Made by a program: the position numbers and the translations under genes. Shown one piece after another: positions 43,041-52,351 of a stretch of 64,000 nt of DNA. The stretch is from Hymenobacter negativus (GTDB lineage Bacteria; Bacteroidota; Bacteroidia; Cytophagales; Hymenobacteraceae). Position 1 is the stretch's first letter. Every line of letters starts with the position of its first letter. Location: contig NZ_JAEDAE010000007.1 in assembly GCF_016056375.1 (NCBI RefSeq), positions 62,001-126,000 on the forward strand, read 5' to 3'. The notes under the pieces were generated by a model. The model was not told where the DNA came from. It made no database searches and worked only from the letters and a program-made list of their open reading frames with translations.

Positions 43041-44258
43041 TCACAACACCTGGTGCAGGCAGCTGCTCAAGGCGTTGAGGTCCACGGTGAGGTTTTCGCG
43101 CCAGCCGGCGCGGCGGGAGGTAATGGGGCCGTCGGCGGCATCGGCCACGAGGTAGCGGTGGCGGTGGCCCAGGCGGTAGCACAGCTCGGGGTACTCCACC
43201 ACCGTGAAGTGCTTGGGGAACAGCTCGACCACCGGCGTGCCAGCCGGAGCAAACACCAGATTGGCCAGGCCCGCACCGGTGGGGGCTACCACGGCCCGCG
43301 CTCCGGCAAACAGTGCCAGCTGCTGCTCAAAGCTGTAGTCGCTCAGCACGTGCGTCTCGAAGCCGTAGGGCCGCAGCAGGGCTTCCACGTCGGGCTCGTT
43401 GAGGACGTGGCGGGCGGGGGCGTCGCGCCGGCTCAGGTACACGTAGGGGCTGAAAGTTTGGGGCACGGCGGCGGCGGCGCGCAGCTCGTCGCGCAGGAAG
43501 GCGCAGGCCCACTGCGGGGTGTGGGTGCCCGCGCCGCGCACGGCCGAGGTCACCAGCAGGCGGTCGGCCACGAGGTGGCGGTGGGTGCGCAGGTCGAGCA
43601 CCTGCTCGGGCCGGATGCCCAGGGCGCGGAGCGAGTCGGCCACGAAGCGCCGCTGCCCATCGTACACCAGAAAATAGTCGATTTCATCCCACAAGCCCGC
43701 TTTTTTGAGCAAGTGCAGGCGGGGCAGCGAGTCAATCAGCCAGTGGTAGTAGTTGCCCACGGCGGCCCCGCCGCCCGAGAGCAGGCTGGCCACCGTGCCC
43801 CGCACCCGGCGCGGCTCCGAGAACCAGCGCTGGGCAAACACGTTGTTGTCCTCTGGCCGGGCCAGGTCCGAGCGTTGCGCATCGTATTGAAACGAGGCAT
43901 CGCCCACTAACCGGTTGTCGGGGCTGATGATGGCCACGCTCAGGGCGTTGTCGGCTAGCAGGCGGCCCTCCACCAGGCTCAGCACGAAGGCGGCCGGGGT
44001 GTGCTCCACGCGGTTGGGCTTGGCGTGCAGGCCGCCGTAGTCGGTGGTGTGGGCATACAGGTCGGGCGTCACGTTCAGGTACGACACCTGCGCGGGGTAC
44101 ACTTCGGTGTAGCTGGTCCCGCTGCCGGGGCAGGCGGCCAGGGCGCGGCTGCCGGGGTGCACGCCCACGGGCCGCAGGTGCTGGCGGCGGGGCAATAGCT
44201 CGCGCAGCAGGCGGCCCACCCGCTGCCGCCCCCGGTTCAGAATATCAGGCATTTTCAC
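43041..44258 (-). CDS. Glycosyltransferase family 61 protein (copy 1)
   Basis: A 405-residue paralogue of the preceding entry. GNYYHWLIDSLPRLHL and GAGLANLVFAPAGTPVVELFP mark the GT61 fold. ATG 44258 and 44252 are both possible starts. It begins 45 bases after fcl and ends 54 bases before copy 2. Two adjacent copies suggest duplication followed by different acceptor specificity. No donor can be assigned, though the preceding gmd and fcl genes make GDP-fucose available. Confidence 0.92.
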   Translation of the reverse strand: MKMPDILNRGRQRVGRLLRELLPRRQHLRPVGVHPGSRALAACPGSGTSYTEVYPAQVSYLNVTPDLYAHTTDYGGLHAKPNRVEHTPAAFVLSLVEGRLLADNALSVAIISPDNRLVGDASFQYDAQRSDLARPEDNNVFAQRWFSEPRRVRGTVASLLSGGGAAVGNYYHWLIDSLPRLHLLKKAGLWDEIDYFLVYDGQRRFVADSLRALGIRPEQVLDLRTHRHLVADRLLVTSAVRGAGTHTPQWACAFLRDELRAAAAVPQTFSPYVYLSRRDAPARHVLNEPDVEALLRPYGFETHVLSDYSFEQQLALFAGARAVVAPTGAGLANLVFAPAGTPVVELFPKHFTVVEYPELCYRLGHRHRYLVADAADGPITSRRAGWRENLTVDLNALSSCLHQVL

Positions 44259-44303
44259 AGCAGAAAAAAGCTAAAGGCGGGAAGAGAAGGGGTGGCGGCC
44301 GGG

Positions 44304-45254
44304 CTATTCCACGGGCTGGCCCTGGCCGGCGGCCTGCCACTCGGCCGAAGCCAATACCTGGCGCAGGCCGGCTTTTAGCGAGAGGCGGTGGCGCCAGCCC
44401 AGGGCGTGGATTCGGCTCACGTCAAGCACTTTGCGCATGGTGCCATCGGGCCGCGAGAAGTCGAAGTGGATTTCACCCGCGAAGCCCGTGAGTTCGGCAA
44501 TCAGCTCGGCCAGCTCGCGGATGGACAGGTCCTGGCCGGTGCCGATGTTCACGGGGGCGGCTTCGTCGTAGTGGTCCATCAGGTAGAGGCAGGCCTCGGC
44601 CAGGTCGTCCACGTGCAGGAACTCGCGGCGCGGCGTGCCGGTGCCCCACACGTCCACGCGGGGCCGGTTGTGCTGCACGGCTTCCTCAAACTTGCGCAGC
44701 AGGGCGGCCATCACGTGCGAGCTTTCCAGGTCGTAGTTGTCGTTGGGGCCGTAGAGGTTGGTGGGCATCACGGTGATGAAATTGCAGCCGTACTGCTCGC
44801 GGTAGGCCTCGCACATCTTCAGGCCCGCGATTTTGGAAATGGCGTAGGGCTCGTTGGTGTGCTCCAGCGGACCGGTGAGGATGTATTCCTCCCGAATGGG
44901 CTGCGGGGCCAGCTTAGGGTAGATGCACGACGAGCCCAAGTACAGCAGCTTGCGCACGCCGCAGCGGTGGCTTTCGTGCAGCACGTTGGCCGTAATCATC
45001 AGGTTTTCATAGATGAAATCAGCCCGCATGGTGTTGTTGGCGTGGATGCCGCCCACCTTGGCGGCGGCCAATAGCACGTATTCGGGCCGGGTTTCGGCAA
45101 AAAATCGGCCCACGGCGGCTTGGTTGGTCAGGTCGAGCTGGGCCGAGGTGCGGGTGATGAGGTTGGTGTAGCCCCGGCGCGTGAGTTCGCGCAGCAAGGC
45201 CGAGCCCACCATGCCGCGGTGCCCCGCGACGTAGATGCTGGAATTCTTTTCCAT
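44304..45254 (-). CDS. fcl: GDP-L-fucose synthase
   Basis: This SDR epimerase/reductase converts GDP-4-keto-6-deoxymannose to GDP-L-fucose. The N-terminal motif is [28 protein letters not shown] is characteristic, and the active site is SSCIYP with [20 protein letters not shown] and [17 protein letters not shown] are family-typical. ATG 45254 is chosen; the longer frame to 45284 overlaps the gmd stop region poorly. It directly follows gmd, so the pair supplies GDP-fucose for the fucosyltransferase-like gene at 51288. Confidence 0.97.
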   Translation of the reverse strand: MEKNSSIYVAGHRGMVGSALLRELTRRGYTNLITRTSAQLDLTNQAAVGRFFAETRPEYVLLAAAKVGGIHANNTMRADFIYENLMITANVLHESHRCGVRKLLYLGSSCIYPKLAPQPIREEYILTGPLEHTNEPYAISKIAGLKMCEAYREQYGCNFITVMPTNLYGPNDNYDLESSHVMAALLRKFEEAVQHNRPRVDVWGTGTPRREFLHVDDLAEACLYLMDHYDEAAPVNIGTGQDLSIRELAELIAELTGFAGEIHFDFSRPDGTMRKVLDVSRIHALGWRHRLSLKAGLRQVLASAEWQAAGQGQPVE

Positions 45255-45304
45255 GAGTGATAAAGCGAAATCGAAACGATGCAACGGCGCGGTCGCGGGG
45301 CCAG

Positions 45305-46420
45305 CTACTCGTCGTGGTAGCTGAGCACGGCGTGGCCGGCTTCGAGCAGCACGGTGTCGCGCCGGAACAGGGTCAGGTCGCTCTGCACCATGTCGCTCAC
45401 CAGGCCGGCCAGGTCGTAGTTCGGCACCCAGCCCAGCTCGGCACGAGCCCGGCTGGGGTCGCCGATGAGCAATTCCACCTCGGTGGGGCGGAAGTAGGCC
45501 GCGTCCACGGCCACCACTTCCTGGCCGGGGCGCAGCTGGTAGTCGGGGTTGTGGCAGGCTACCACGTAGCCCACTTCGGCCACGCCCTCGCCCGCGAAGT
45601 CTACTTCAATGCCCAGCTCGGCAAAGGCCAGCCGCACAAACTCGCGCACCTTGGTGGTCACGCCGGTGGCAATGACGTAGTCGCGCGGCTGGTCCTGCTG
45701 CAGCATGCGCCACATGGCTTCCACGTAGTCTTTGGCGTGGCCCCAGTCGCGCTTGGCGTCTAGGTTGCCCAGGTAAAGCTTGTCCTGCAAGCCCAGGGCA
45801 ATGCGCACCACCGCCCGCGTAATCTTGCGCGTGACGAAGGTTTCGCCCCGGCGTGGGCTCTCGTGGTTGAATAGGATGCCGTTGCAGGCATACAGGCCGT
45901 AGGCTTCGCGGTAGTTCACCGTAATCCAGTAAGCGTAGAGCTTGGCCACCGCGTAGGGCGAGCGCGGGTAAAACGGCGTGCTTTCGCGCTGCGGCACTTC
46001 CTGCACCAGCCCGTACAGCTCCGAGGTGCTGGCCTGGTAGAGCCGGGTTTTCTTGCCCAGGCCCAGAATGCGAATAGCTTCCAGCAGGCGCAGCGTGCCC
46101 AGCCCGTCCACGTCGGCCGCGTACTCGGGCGTGTCGAACGAAACCTTGACGTGCGACATAGCCCCGAGGTTGTAAATCTCATCGGGCTGCACTTCCTGCA
46201 CGATTCTAATCAGGTTCGTGGCATCCGACAGGTCACCGTAGTGCAGCTTGAAGCGCACGTCCTTCTCGTGCAAATCCTGGTACAAGTGGTCGATGCGGTC
46301 GGTGTTGAACATCGACGAGCGGCGCTTGATGCCGTGTACTTCGTACCCTTTAGCCAGCAGCAACTCGGCAAGGTAGGCCCCGTCCTGGCCCGTGATTCCA
46401 GTAATTAATGCGCATTTCAT
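45305..46420 (-). CDS. gmd: GDP-mannose 4,6-dehydratase
   Basis: A 371-residue enzyme removing water from GDP-mannose to give GDP-4-keto-6-deoxymannose. The Rossmann motif is [18 protein letters not shown], then [11 protein letters not shown]. The active site includes STSELYG and YAVAK in [33 protein letters not shown] is diagnostic. Length agrees with the family. It is followed after 50 bases by fcl. The upstream gap is AT-rich, probably with the promoter, and a terminator for the beta-helix gene lies beyond it. Confidence 0.97.
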   Translation of the reverse strand: MKCALITGITGQDGAYLAELLLAKGYEVHGIKRRSSMFNTDRIDHLYQDLHEKDVRFKLHYGDLSDATNLIRIVQEVQPDEIYNLGAMSHVKVSFDTPEYAADVDGLGTLRLLEAIRILGLGKKTRLYQASTSELYGLVQEVPQRESTPFYPRSPYAVAKLYAYWITVNYREAYGLYACNGILFNHESPRRGETFVTRKITRAVVRIALGLQDKLYLGNLDAKRDWGHAKDYVEAMWRMLQQDQPRDYVIATGVTTKVREFVRLAFAELGIEVDFAGEGVAEVGYVVACHNPDYQLRPGQEVVAVDAAYFRPTEVELLIGDPSRARAELGWVPNYDLAGLVSDMVQSDLTLFRRDTVLLEAGHAVLSYHDE

Positions 46421-46631
46421 AAGCAGCGGTTAAAATGAGGTAGGAGATGACTTTCGGGTACCCCGGGATAGAGAAGGTGATAGCAAGATAGTAATTTATA
46501 TCAACATTCATATATTGTTCATTGATTAATTTATTTTTTCGACAAATAAAACCCGATATTATACCGATATACCGAGGAGCGGTTGTGGTGCCGGCTACAA
46601 AGGCCGCGCTACAGTGCATTGCCCCGAAACC

Positions 46632-46662
46632 AAAAAAGCCTGGCCGCAGGGGCCAGGCTTTT
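46632..46662 (-). terminator. Intrinsic terminator after the beta-helix/malectin gene
   Basis: AAAAGCCTGGCC pairs with GGCCAGGCTTTT around GCAGG. Read on the minus strand the stem is followed by six T residues. It lies 35 bases after the stop at 46697. Confidence 0.9.
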
Positions 46663-46696
46663 GAGCAGGTGCGCGATGCGCAATTGAGAGAACTGA

Positions 46697-49507
46697 CTAG
46701 GGCAGCGGGGTAGCCTGTTTCCAGAGCTCGATGCCCGAGAGGTTGGCCATGCCGCCGGTGGTGGCAATGTTCACCGTGCCATCGGTCACGTTGGCCGTGA
46801 AGGGGCCGAGGCGGTCCCAGTGGCCGGCCGAGCCGCTGTTGTAGCCGCTCAGTACGGTTTTGCCTTCGAGCGAGATGTTGAAGGTCTCAGCACCGTTGTC
46901 CTCCCATACGTAGAGGTACACGCTGTAGGTGCCGCTCGATACGCCGCTCAGGGCGATGCCGGTGCTGCTGCCGTACATCGACGAGCGAATCATGCTGGCA
47001 CGGGTGGCGTCGGTGGCGGGCGTCAGGGTCACGTTCTGGTTCGAGAAGGTGGAAACTCCGGTGGCGCGGAAGTTGGAGGCGCTGGCGCTGGCCGCCCAGC
47101 TCTTGCCGTCGAGGGTGATGGCGCCACCGCCCAGGTTCACGGCCCGAACGAAGGTGGGCGGGGTGGTGGTCGGCGTGGTGGTCGTGGGAGCGGTAACGGT
47201 TACGCTAACGGCGGCCGAAGTGGTAGCAACAGCGGCGTTGTTGGTAGCGCGGGCCGTGAGGCTGAGCGTACCGGCCGTGGTGGGCGTGTAGCTGAAGGTA
47301 TAAGGAGCCGTCAGGTCTTCGCCGAGCTTGGTTACGCCGTTGAAGAACTCCACTTTCGTGATGGTGCCGTTGGTGGAGGCGGCCGAGGCCGTCAGGGCGA
47401 GGGCCGTGCCTACGGTGCCGGTGCTGGGGGCGCTTAGGCTAACGGTGGGGGCGCTGGGCGTGGTGGGCGTAGTCGTGGTCGTGTTCTGCTTCCAGATTTC
47501 GATACCCGACAGGTTGTTGTTGTTGGAGCTCACCGTCCCGATGTTGATGGTGCCGTCGGTCACGTTGGCCGTGAAAGGGCCGAGGCGGTCCCAGTGGCCG
47601 GCCGAGCCGCTGCTGTAGTTCGACTGCACGGTCTGGCCTTCGAGGGTGATGTTTAGAGTCACGGGGTTGTTATCTTCCCACATGTAGAGGTACACGCTGT
47701 AGGTGCCACTGGCCACGCCGCTCACGGCAGCGCTGATGTTGGGGTCATACACCGAGGAACGAATCATGTCGGCACGGGCGGCGTCGGTGGCCGGGTTCAG
47801 CGTCACGCTCTGGTTCGAGAAGGGTGAGCCGTTGATTTGGAAGTTGCTGGCGCTGTTGCCGTCCTCATAGCTCAGGCCATCGATGGTGGTGGCCGTGCCG
47901 CCTACGTTAATGGCCCGCACGAAGGTGGCGTTGGTGGGCGTAGTGCCCGTGGTAGGCGTGGTCGGTGTGGTTGTGGTCGGAGCCGTTACGGTTACCGAAG
48001 AAACGGCGGTCGAAGTAGCGGCACCGGCGTTGTTGGTAGCGCGGGCCGTGAGGCTCAGGGTGCCAGCTGCCGTGGGCGTGTAGCTGAAGGAATAAGGAGC
48101 CGTCAGGTCTTCGCCGATTTTGGTAGCGCCGTTGAAGAACTCCACGGTGGTGATGGTGCCGTTGGTCGAAGCCGCGGTGGCCGTCATGTTCAGGGCAGTG
48201 CCTACGGTGCCGGTGCTGGCCACGCTCAGGCTAACGGTGGGGGCGCTGGGGGCAGTAGGCGTAGTGGTGCCGCCGCCGCTGGTGCCGCCCGCGCCGAGGG
48301 TGATGCCGTTCTGCGAGAGTTTCTGCGTCCAGAAGGTCCATTCAGCCTGCTCATCGGCCAGCGTCAGCGGACGGTCGGCAATGTGCGTGGTGCTGGTGCA
48401 GGTGGGGCAAGCGCCGGGGCTGGTGTCCTGGCGGTTCACGTAGGGCGTGTTGCCGCCCTGGTAGAAGAAACCAATGAAGTTATTGGTCATGTCGTTGTTG
48501 AAGAACACCGAACCCGACTGCTGGTAGGCGTTCCAGAGGCCGGCGGCAGCGTAACCGGCGGGCATCTTCGAGCCGTCGGGCAGCAGGCCGCAGGTCACCA
48601 TGCGGTTATTATAGTAGTGGTTGTCGTGGCCCGAAGCAATGTTCATGGCCGCGCAGGTGCTCACCAGCTGGTTGTTGTAGCCATTGATAAAGGCCGTGGC
48701 CCCGCTGGCCGTCTGGGCGTCGCCGTCAATCGTGATGCCCGAGCCCGTGTAGCTCGACCCCGTGGCAGGGTAGGGGTAGGCGCCCTGCACGTAGTTGTCG
48801 TGCAGTTTCAGCGGGCTGCCCGAGGTGCCCGACGAGTTGTAGAAGTTAATGTTGTCCTCTACCAGCGACTGGTTGGGCTCGTTGATAATCTCGTTCCAGG
48901 CCACTTCGGCGCCGGGCACGTTCAGCGCACCGTTCACGCCCAGGAAGTTGCAATAGGTGCCGCCGCCGTTGCGGTAGCGGCCGTCCAGGTTTTTCGACTG
49001 GTTGTAGCGGATGGTGTAGGTCTGCGACGTAGTGCCGCTGCCGCCCCACTGGTAAATGTCGATGCCCGTGGTGTGCTCGAAGTAGTTGTGCTCAATTACC
49101 AGCGACTTGGCCGAGTTCACTTCCACGAAGCGGCCGTGGCGGCGGTTGTCCACGGTTGGGGTCTGGCCGTAGGCCTTGTTGTTGCGGATGATGAGGTTGT
49201 CCCCACCATTCTTACCGTCGATGATATCGCCGGGACCTACCAATACGCAGTTCTCGATAACAACGGGTTGCGTAGTCTGAATCGTAATAACCGGCACATC
49301 AGAACTGGTGCTACGGTAATTGCCACTATAGGTACCGCCCTGCGTAATCGTAAGAGGGCCGGAATAAGTAACGTTAGGAGCTTGCGCCATTACTGGGTTC
49401 ACGCTAGGTGCTACCGCGAGGAAACAACCAATAGCTGCAGAAAGAATACCAGTAAGGGGGCGTGATACAGGGGAAAGAGCGAAGGTGTGCTTGAGATTTT
49501 TTTGCAT
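46697..49507 (-). CDS. Secreted parallel beta-helix protein with Ig-like and malectin-like domains
   Basis: A 936-residue exported protein starting at ATG 49507 with a long signal peptide ending near NPVMAQ. Residues about 45-400 are a right-handed parallel beta-helix (repeated VIENCVLVG, LIIRNNKAYG, LVIEHNYFEHTTG). Then follow an Ig-like domain (VEFFNGATKIGEDLTAPYSF), a malectin-like domain (FVRAINVGG), another Ig-like domain and a second malectin-like domain ending LSGIELWKQATPLP. No T9SS tail is seen, so it may use another export route or be periplasmic. Parallel beta-helix proteins in EPS loci are often lyases or epimerases of polysaccharides, but no catalytic residues can be confirmed here. 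A shorter paralogue lies at 50011. Confidence 0.88.
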   Translation of the reverse strand: MQKNLKHTFALSPVSRPLTGILSAAIGCFLAVAPSVNPVMAQAPNVTYSGPLTITQGGTYSGNYRSTSSDVPVITIQTTQPVVIENCVLVGPGDIIDGKNGGDNLIIRNNKAYGQTPTVDNRRHGRFVEVNSAKSLVIEHNYFEHTTGIDIYQWGGSGTTSQTYTIRYNQSKNLDGRYRNGGGTYCNFLGVNGALNVPGAEVAWNEIINEPNQSLVEDNINFYNSSGTSGSPLKLHDNYVQGAYPYPATGSSYTGSGITIDGDAQTASGATAFINGYNNQLVSTCAAMNIASGHDNHYYNNRMVTCGLLPDGSKMPAGYAAAGLWNAYQQSGSVFFNNDMTNNFIGFFYQGGNTPYVNRQDTSPGACPTCTSTTHIADRPLTLADEQAEWTFWTQKLSQNGITLGAGGTSGGGTTTPTAPSAPTVSLSVASTGTVGTALNMTATAASTNGTITTVEFFNGATKIGEDLTAPYSFSYTPTAAGTLSLTARATNNAGAATSTAVSSVTVTAPTTTTPTTPTTGTTPTNATFVRAINVGGTATTIDGLSYEDGNSASNFQINGSPFSNQSVTLNPATDAARADMIRSSVYDPNISAAVSGVASGTYSVYLYMWEDNNPVTLNITLEGQTVQSNYSSGSAGHWDRLGPFTANVTDGTINIGTVSSNNNNLSGIEIWKQNTTTTTPTTPSAPTVSLSAPSTGTVGTALALTASAASTNGTITKVEFFNGVTKLGEDLTAPYTFSYTPTTAGTLSLTARATNNAAVATTSAAVSVTVTAPTTTTPTTTPPTFVRAVNLGGGAITLDGKSWAASASASNFRATGVSTFSNQNVTLTPATDATRASMIRSSMYGSSTGIALSGVSSGTYSVYLYVWEDNGAETFNISLEGKTVLSGYNSGSAGHWDRLGPFTANVTDGTVNIATTGGMANLSGIELWKQATPLP

Positions 49508-50010
49508 TCTTGAAAAACTTGAAACGAAAAAAATGATTGGCATTGGCCCCTTCAACCCAGCCAAAAATCTATTTGTTCCAAGCCTTCTGATGGAATTTGT
49601 TATATATCATAAAATGCAATTTAAAATTGCGCTCCAGCGCTGGTGCACCCGTGGGACAGTTTTCTCAGCTTGGGAATGCCGCCTTTATAACCGCCGATTT
49701 GCCCGATAAAATTCATCAAAGCAGCCTCTGTAAAGCCCATTTAAACTTAATAGGGGCTTGTTGATTGCTTTGCAATGGCTCGTGGTTCCGCTGACGAAGT
49801 TCCCCTTTTCCAGAGCTATAAATGCTGCCTAACGGCGTATTCAACTAATATATATGATTGTTTAAACTAATTATTTGAGCTTAATAAAATTTTATAAACT
49901 TGACAAAGTGCAATAGTAATCAGGTTGTAGTGTTTAATATATGCAATATTATATTTTAAGCTGAAGTCGGCCAATACTTAATATTAATTGAATTAATTCA
50001 AGTCTGGCTA
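49508..50010. other. AT-rich intergenic region between the two beta-helix genes
   Basis: A gap of about 500 bases with no convincing gene. It is strongly AT-rich from 49730 to 50000 and should hold the promoter of the larger beta-helix gene. No clear hairpin or repeat was found. Confidence 0.6.
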
Positions 50011-51291
50011 TTACTGTAGTTTTGGTCTGAATGACGTCAGGATGCTCCGTAGGGACCCGCTATCGGCTCTGAGGGGCTGTTGAGGGGGCATTCTGGGCAG
50101 GGCCGAGGTGGCTGCCGGCCCCACGTGCACGTGCTGTGCCCGCAGCTTGCGCTGCCACAAGGCCCATTCGGCCTGCTCGGTTTGTAGGGTAACGGGGTTG
50201 GGCAGGTGGGTGGTGGCGGTGCAGGTGGGGCAGGCGCCGGTGCTCAGGTCCTGGCGGTTGGGCAGGGGCGTGCTGCCGCCCCAGTGCACAAACCCCACCA
50301 CGTTGTCGCTGACGTGGTTGTGGAAAAATACGGTGGGCGGCTGCTTGTAGGCGTTCCAGACGCCAATGCCGGCGTAGTTGGCCGCCAGGCGGGTGCCATC
50401 GGGCAGCAGGCCGCTGGTGATAATGCGGTTGTGGTGGAAGTGGTTGTCGTGGCCCGAGGCGATGTTTAGGGCCGCGCAGGTGCTCACCAGCTGGTTGTCG
50501 TAGCCCTCCACCCAGGCCGTGGTGGTGATGGGCGCCCGGCCGGTGCCATCCAGGGTGATGCCCGAGCCGGCGTAGGTGTCGCTGGTGGCCGGGATGGGGT
50601 AAGCACCCTGAATGTAGTTGTCGTGCAAGCGGGCCGGACTGGTGCGGGTGCCGCCCGAGTTGAAGAAGTTGATGTTGTCCTCGACCAGCGACTGGTTGGG
50701 CTCATTGATGACCTGGTTCCAGGCCACTTCTATGCCGGCCAGGTTAGGCAGGCCGTTCAGCCCCAGAAAGTTGACCGGCGTGCTGCCGCCGTTGCGGTAG
50801 CGGCCGTCGATGTTGCGGGCCGAATTATAGCGCACGGTGAGGGTTTGGGCGGGGGTGCCGTCGCCGCTCCACTGATAGATGCTGATGCCACTGGTGTGCT
50901 CAAAATAGTTGTGTTCGACACGCACGGATTTGGCCGAGTTGGCTTCCAGAAAGTGCCCGTGGCGGATGTTGTCCAGGCTTTGGGCCAGGCCGTAGCCCTG
51001 ACAGTTCACTATGGTGAGCTGCGCCCCGCTCCGGGTGGCCTCAATCAGGTTGCCGGCCCCGGCCAGCACGCAGCCGCTGAGCGTGACGGGCTCGGTGGTT
51101 TGAATGCTCACGCAGGGCAGGCTGGAATCAGTGCTGCCGAACGTGCCCGTGTAGGTGCCGCCCTTACGGACAATGAGCTGGGCCGGCCCGCTGGGGTGCC
51201 GCCCACAGGCCGACGCCAGGCCCGCACCGGTCAGGGCCAGCAGCACAAGGGCGCGGGCCGCCGGGCGCGGCCAGAAAGTGGGCAGGCTCAT
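50011..51291 (-). CDS. Parallel beta-helix lipoprotein
   Basis: A 426-residue lipoprotein with signal LVLLALTGAGLASAC. The body is a paralogue of the helix domain of 46697-49507: shared stretches include HNYFEHTSGISIYQWSG, INEPNQSLVEDNINF and LHDNYIQGAYPIPATS. It lacks the Ig-like and malectin-like domains. It overlaps the fucosyltransferase-like gene by four bases (ATGA), so the two are co-translated. It may modify or hold the EPS at the cell envelope; the activity is unknown. Confidence 0.9.
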   Translation of the reverse strand: MSLPTFWPRPAARALVLLALTGAGLASACGRHPSGPAQLIVRKGGTYTGTFGSTDSSLPCVSIQTTEPVTLSGCVLAGAGNLIEATRSGAQLTIVNCQGYGLAQSLDNIRHGHFLEANSAKSVRVEHNYFEHTSGISIYQWSGDGTPAQTLTVRYNSARNIDGRYRNGGSTPVNFLGLNGLPNLAGIEVAWNQVINEPNQSLVEDNINFFNSGGTRTSPARLHDNYIQGAYPIPATSDTYAGSGITLDGTGRAPITTTAWVEGYDNQLVSTCAALNIASGHDNHFHHNRIITSGLLPDGTRLAANYAGIGVWNAYKQPPTVFFHNHVSDNVVGFVHWGGSTPLPNRQDLSTGACPTCTATTHLPNPVTLQTEQAEWALWQRKLRAQHVHVGPAATSALPRMPPQQPLRADSGSLRSILTSFRPKLQ

Positions 51292-52217
51292 ACTAATGCT
51301 ACTTTTTCCGATTCCCAGCGCACAGTTTCCTGGTCTTCGAATACCACGAACTGCTCCAGCGACTCAACGGGGTGGTCGGGGCCGTGCAGGTGGCAGAGCG
51401 GCACCCGGCCGTAGAAGGAGGCCCACATCGAATACGTGCTCAGCGGGCCGATGATGTAGTCGCAGCCGGCCAGGGCGTACAGGTCTTCTAAGGGGTGGTC
51501 AGTCGAGCGGCCGGTTTCGAACTCGGCAAAGTCTTCGGCCGGAATGGGCTCGTTGGAAAACAGCAGGAAGCGCACCCGTGCATCGGCCGGGAACAGGGCG
51601 CGCATTTCGCGCATGGCCCGCACGTAGGTAGCGTTGGTGTAGAGGTAGGCCCCGCCGTACCAGCCGGCGTAGTCGCCCCGCCGGATGTGCACGCCCACCA
51701 GCACGTCGGCGTGGGCGCGGTTGGTGGCAATTACCTGGGCCACGGCGTCGCGGTGCGGCTTGATGGGGCGGAAGAAGCGCCGCAGCAGGTCGGCGTGGCG
51801 GGCGAAGTTGGGCTTGTCGCGGTACTGCCAGCCGTGCACCACCAGATGCTGTGGGCCCTGGGCCTGTGCCAGGTATTCGGGACTATTGAGGTCGACATCG
51901 CCGGTGGGCAGGTCGCCTACGAGGCGCACGCCCAGCAGGCGCGGCAGCCAGGGCAGGCGCAGGAGCACAGGCGGCCCCACGCGCCATTGCAACACACGGT
52001 GGAGTAAGTCGGGCACGGGCTGGTCGGGGTTGAGACGCACCGGCAGGCGGCCAAAGAAGCTGGTGCGCTGGCCCACCGTGCCTTCAAAATAAGGCGCGTA
52101 GCTTGCGAAGGCCGGAATAGCCAGCTCGTAGTCGTGCTCTACGGCATTGACCAAAAAGTGCGAGGTGAGCAGCAGGCAGTTGCCGAAACCGTGGAGGTCC
52201 TGGGTAAGAATAACCAT
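51288..52217 (-). CDS. Alpha-1,2-fucosyltransferase-like (GT11) glycosyltransferase
   Basis: A 309-residue protein with GT11-like features: N-terminal LTQDLHGFGNCLLLTSHFL, the GDP-fucose-binding motif VGVHIRRGDYAGW near residues 173-186, and late motifs LYALAGCDYIIGPLSTYSMWASFYG. With gmd and fcl in the same cluster it is a good candidate to add fucose to the EPS. Family assignment is by motif, so another fucosyltransferase type is possible. It sits after a 134-base gap that contains an inverted repeat, and overlaps the downstream beta-helix lipoprotein gene. Confidence 0.85.
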   Translation of the reverse strand: MVILTQDLHGFGNCLLLTSHFLVNAVEHDYELAIPAFASYAPYFEGTVGQRTSFFGRLPVRLNPDQPVPDLLHRVLQWRVGPPVLLRLPWLPRLLGVRLVGDLPTGDVDLNSPEYLAQAQGPQHLVVHGWQYRDKPNFARHADLLRRFFRPIKPHRDAVAQVIATNRAHADVLVGVHIRRGDYAGWYGGAYLYTNATYVRAMREMRALFPADARVRFLLFSNEPIPAEDFAEFETGRSTDHPLEDLYALAGCDYIIGPLSTYSMWASFYGRVPLCHLHGPDHPVESLEQFVVFEDQETVRWESEKVALV

Positions 52218-52260
52218 AGCGTAGGGAAGGGGTTGGAAGTGAAAGGAAGCGGGCGCTTCT

Positions 52261-52332
52261 CATTCCGACGCAGAAGGAATCTGAGAGCTTTTGTTAGCTA
52301 TATTTTACTCAGATTTCTCCTGCGTCGGAATG
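52261..52332. repeat. 25-base inverted repeat in the EPS operon
   Basis: CATTCCGACGCAGAAGGAAT plus CTGAG (52261-52285) is inverted at 52308-52332 with two mismatches. The loop is 22 bases and AT-rich. It lies between two glycosyltransferase genes. No transposase is nearby, so it resembles a REP/MITE-like dispersed palindrome. Confidence 0.8.
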
Positions 52333-52351
52333 ACTGTTTTGGCAATGACCA

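Noticed and set aside
47837..49465. Plus-strand frame of 542 codons opposite the beta-helix gene
   Set aside because: Gly/Arg/Val-rich antisense translation without domain; the minus strand has signal peptide and helix repeats.
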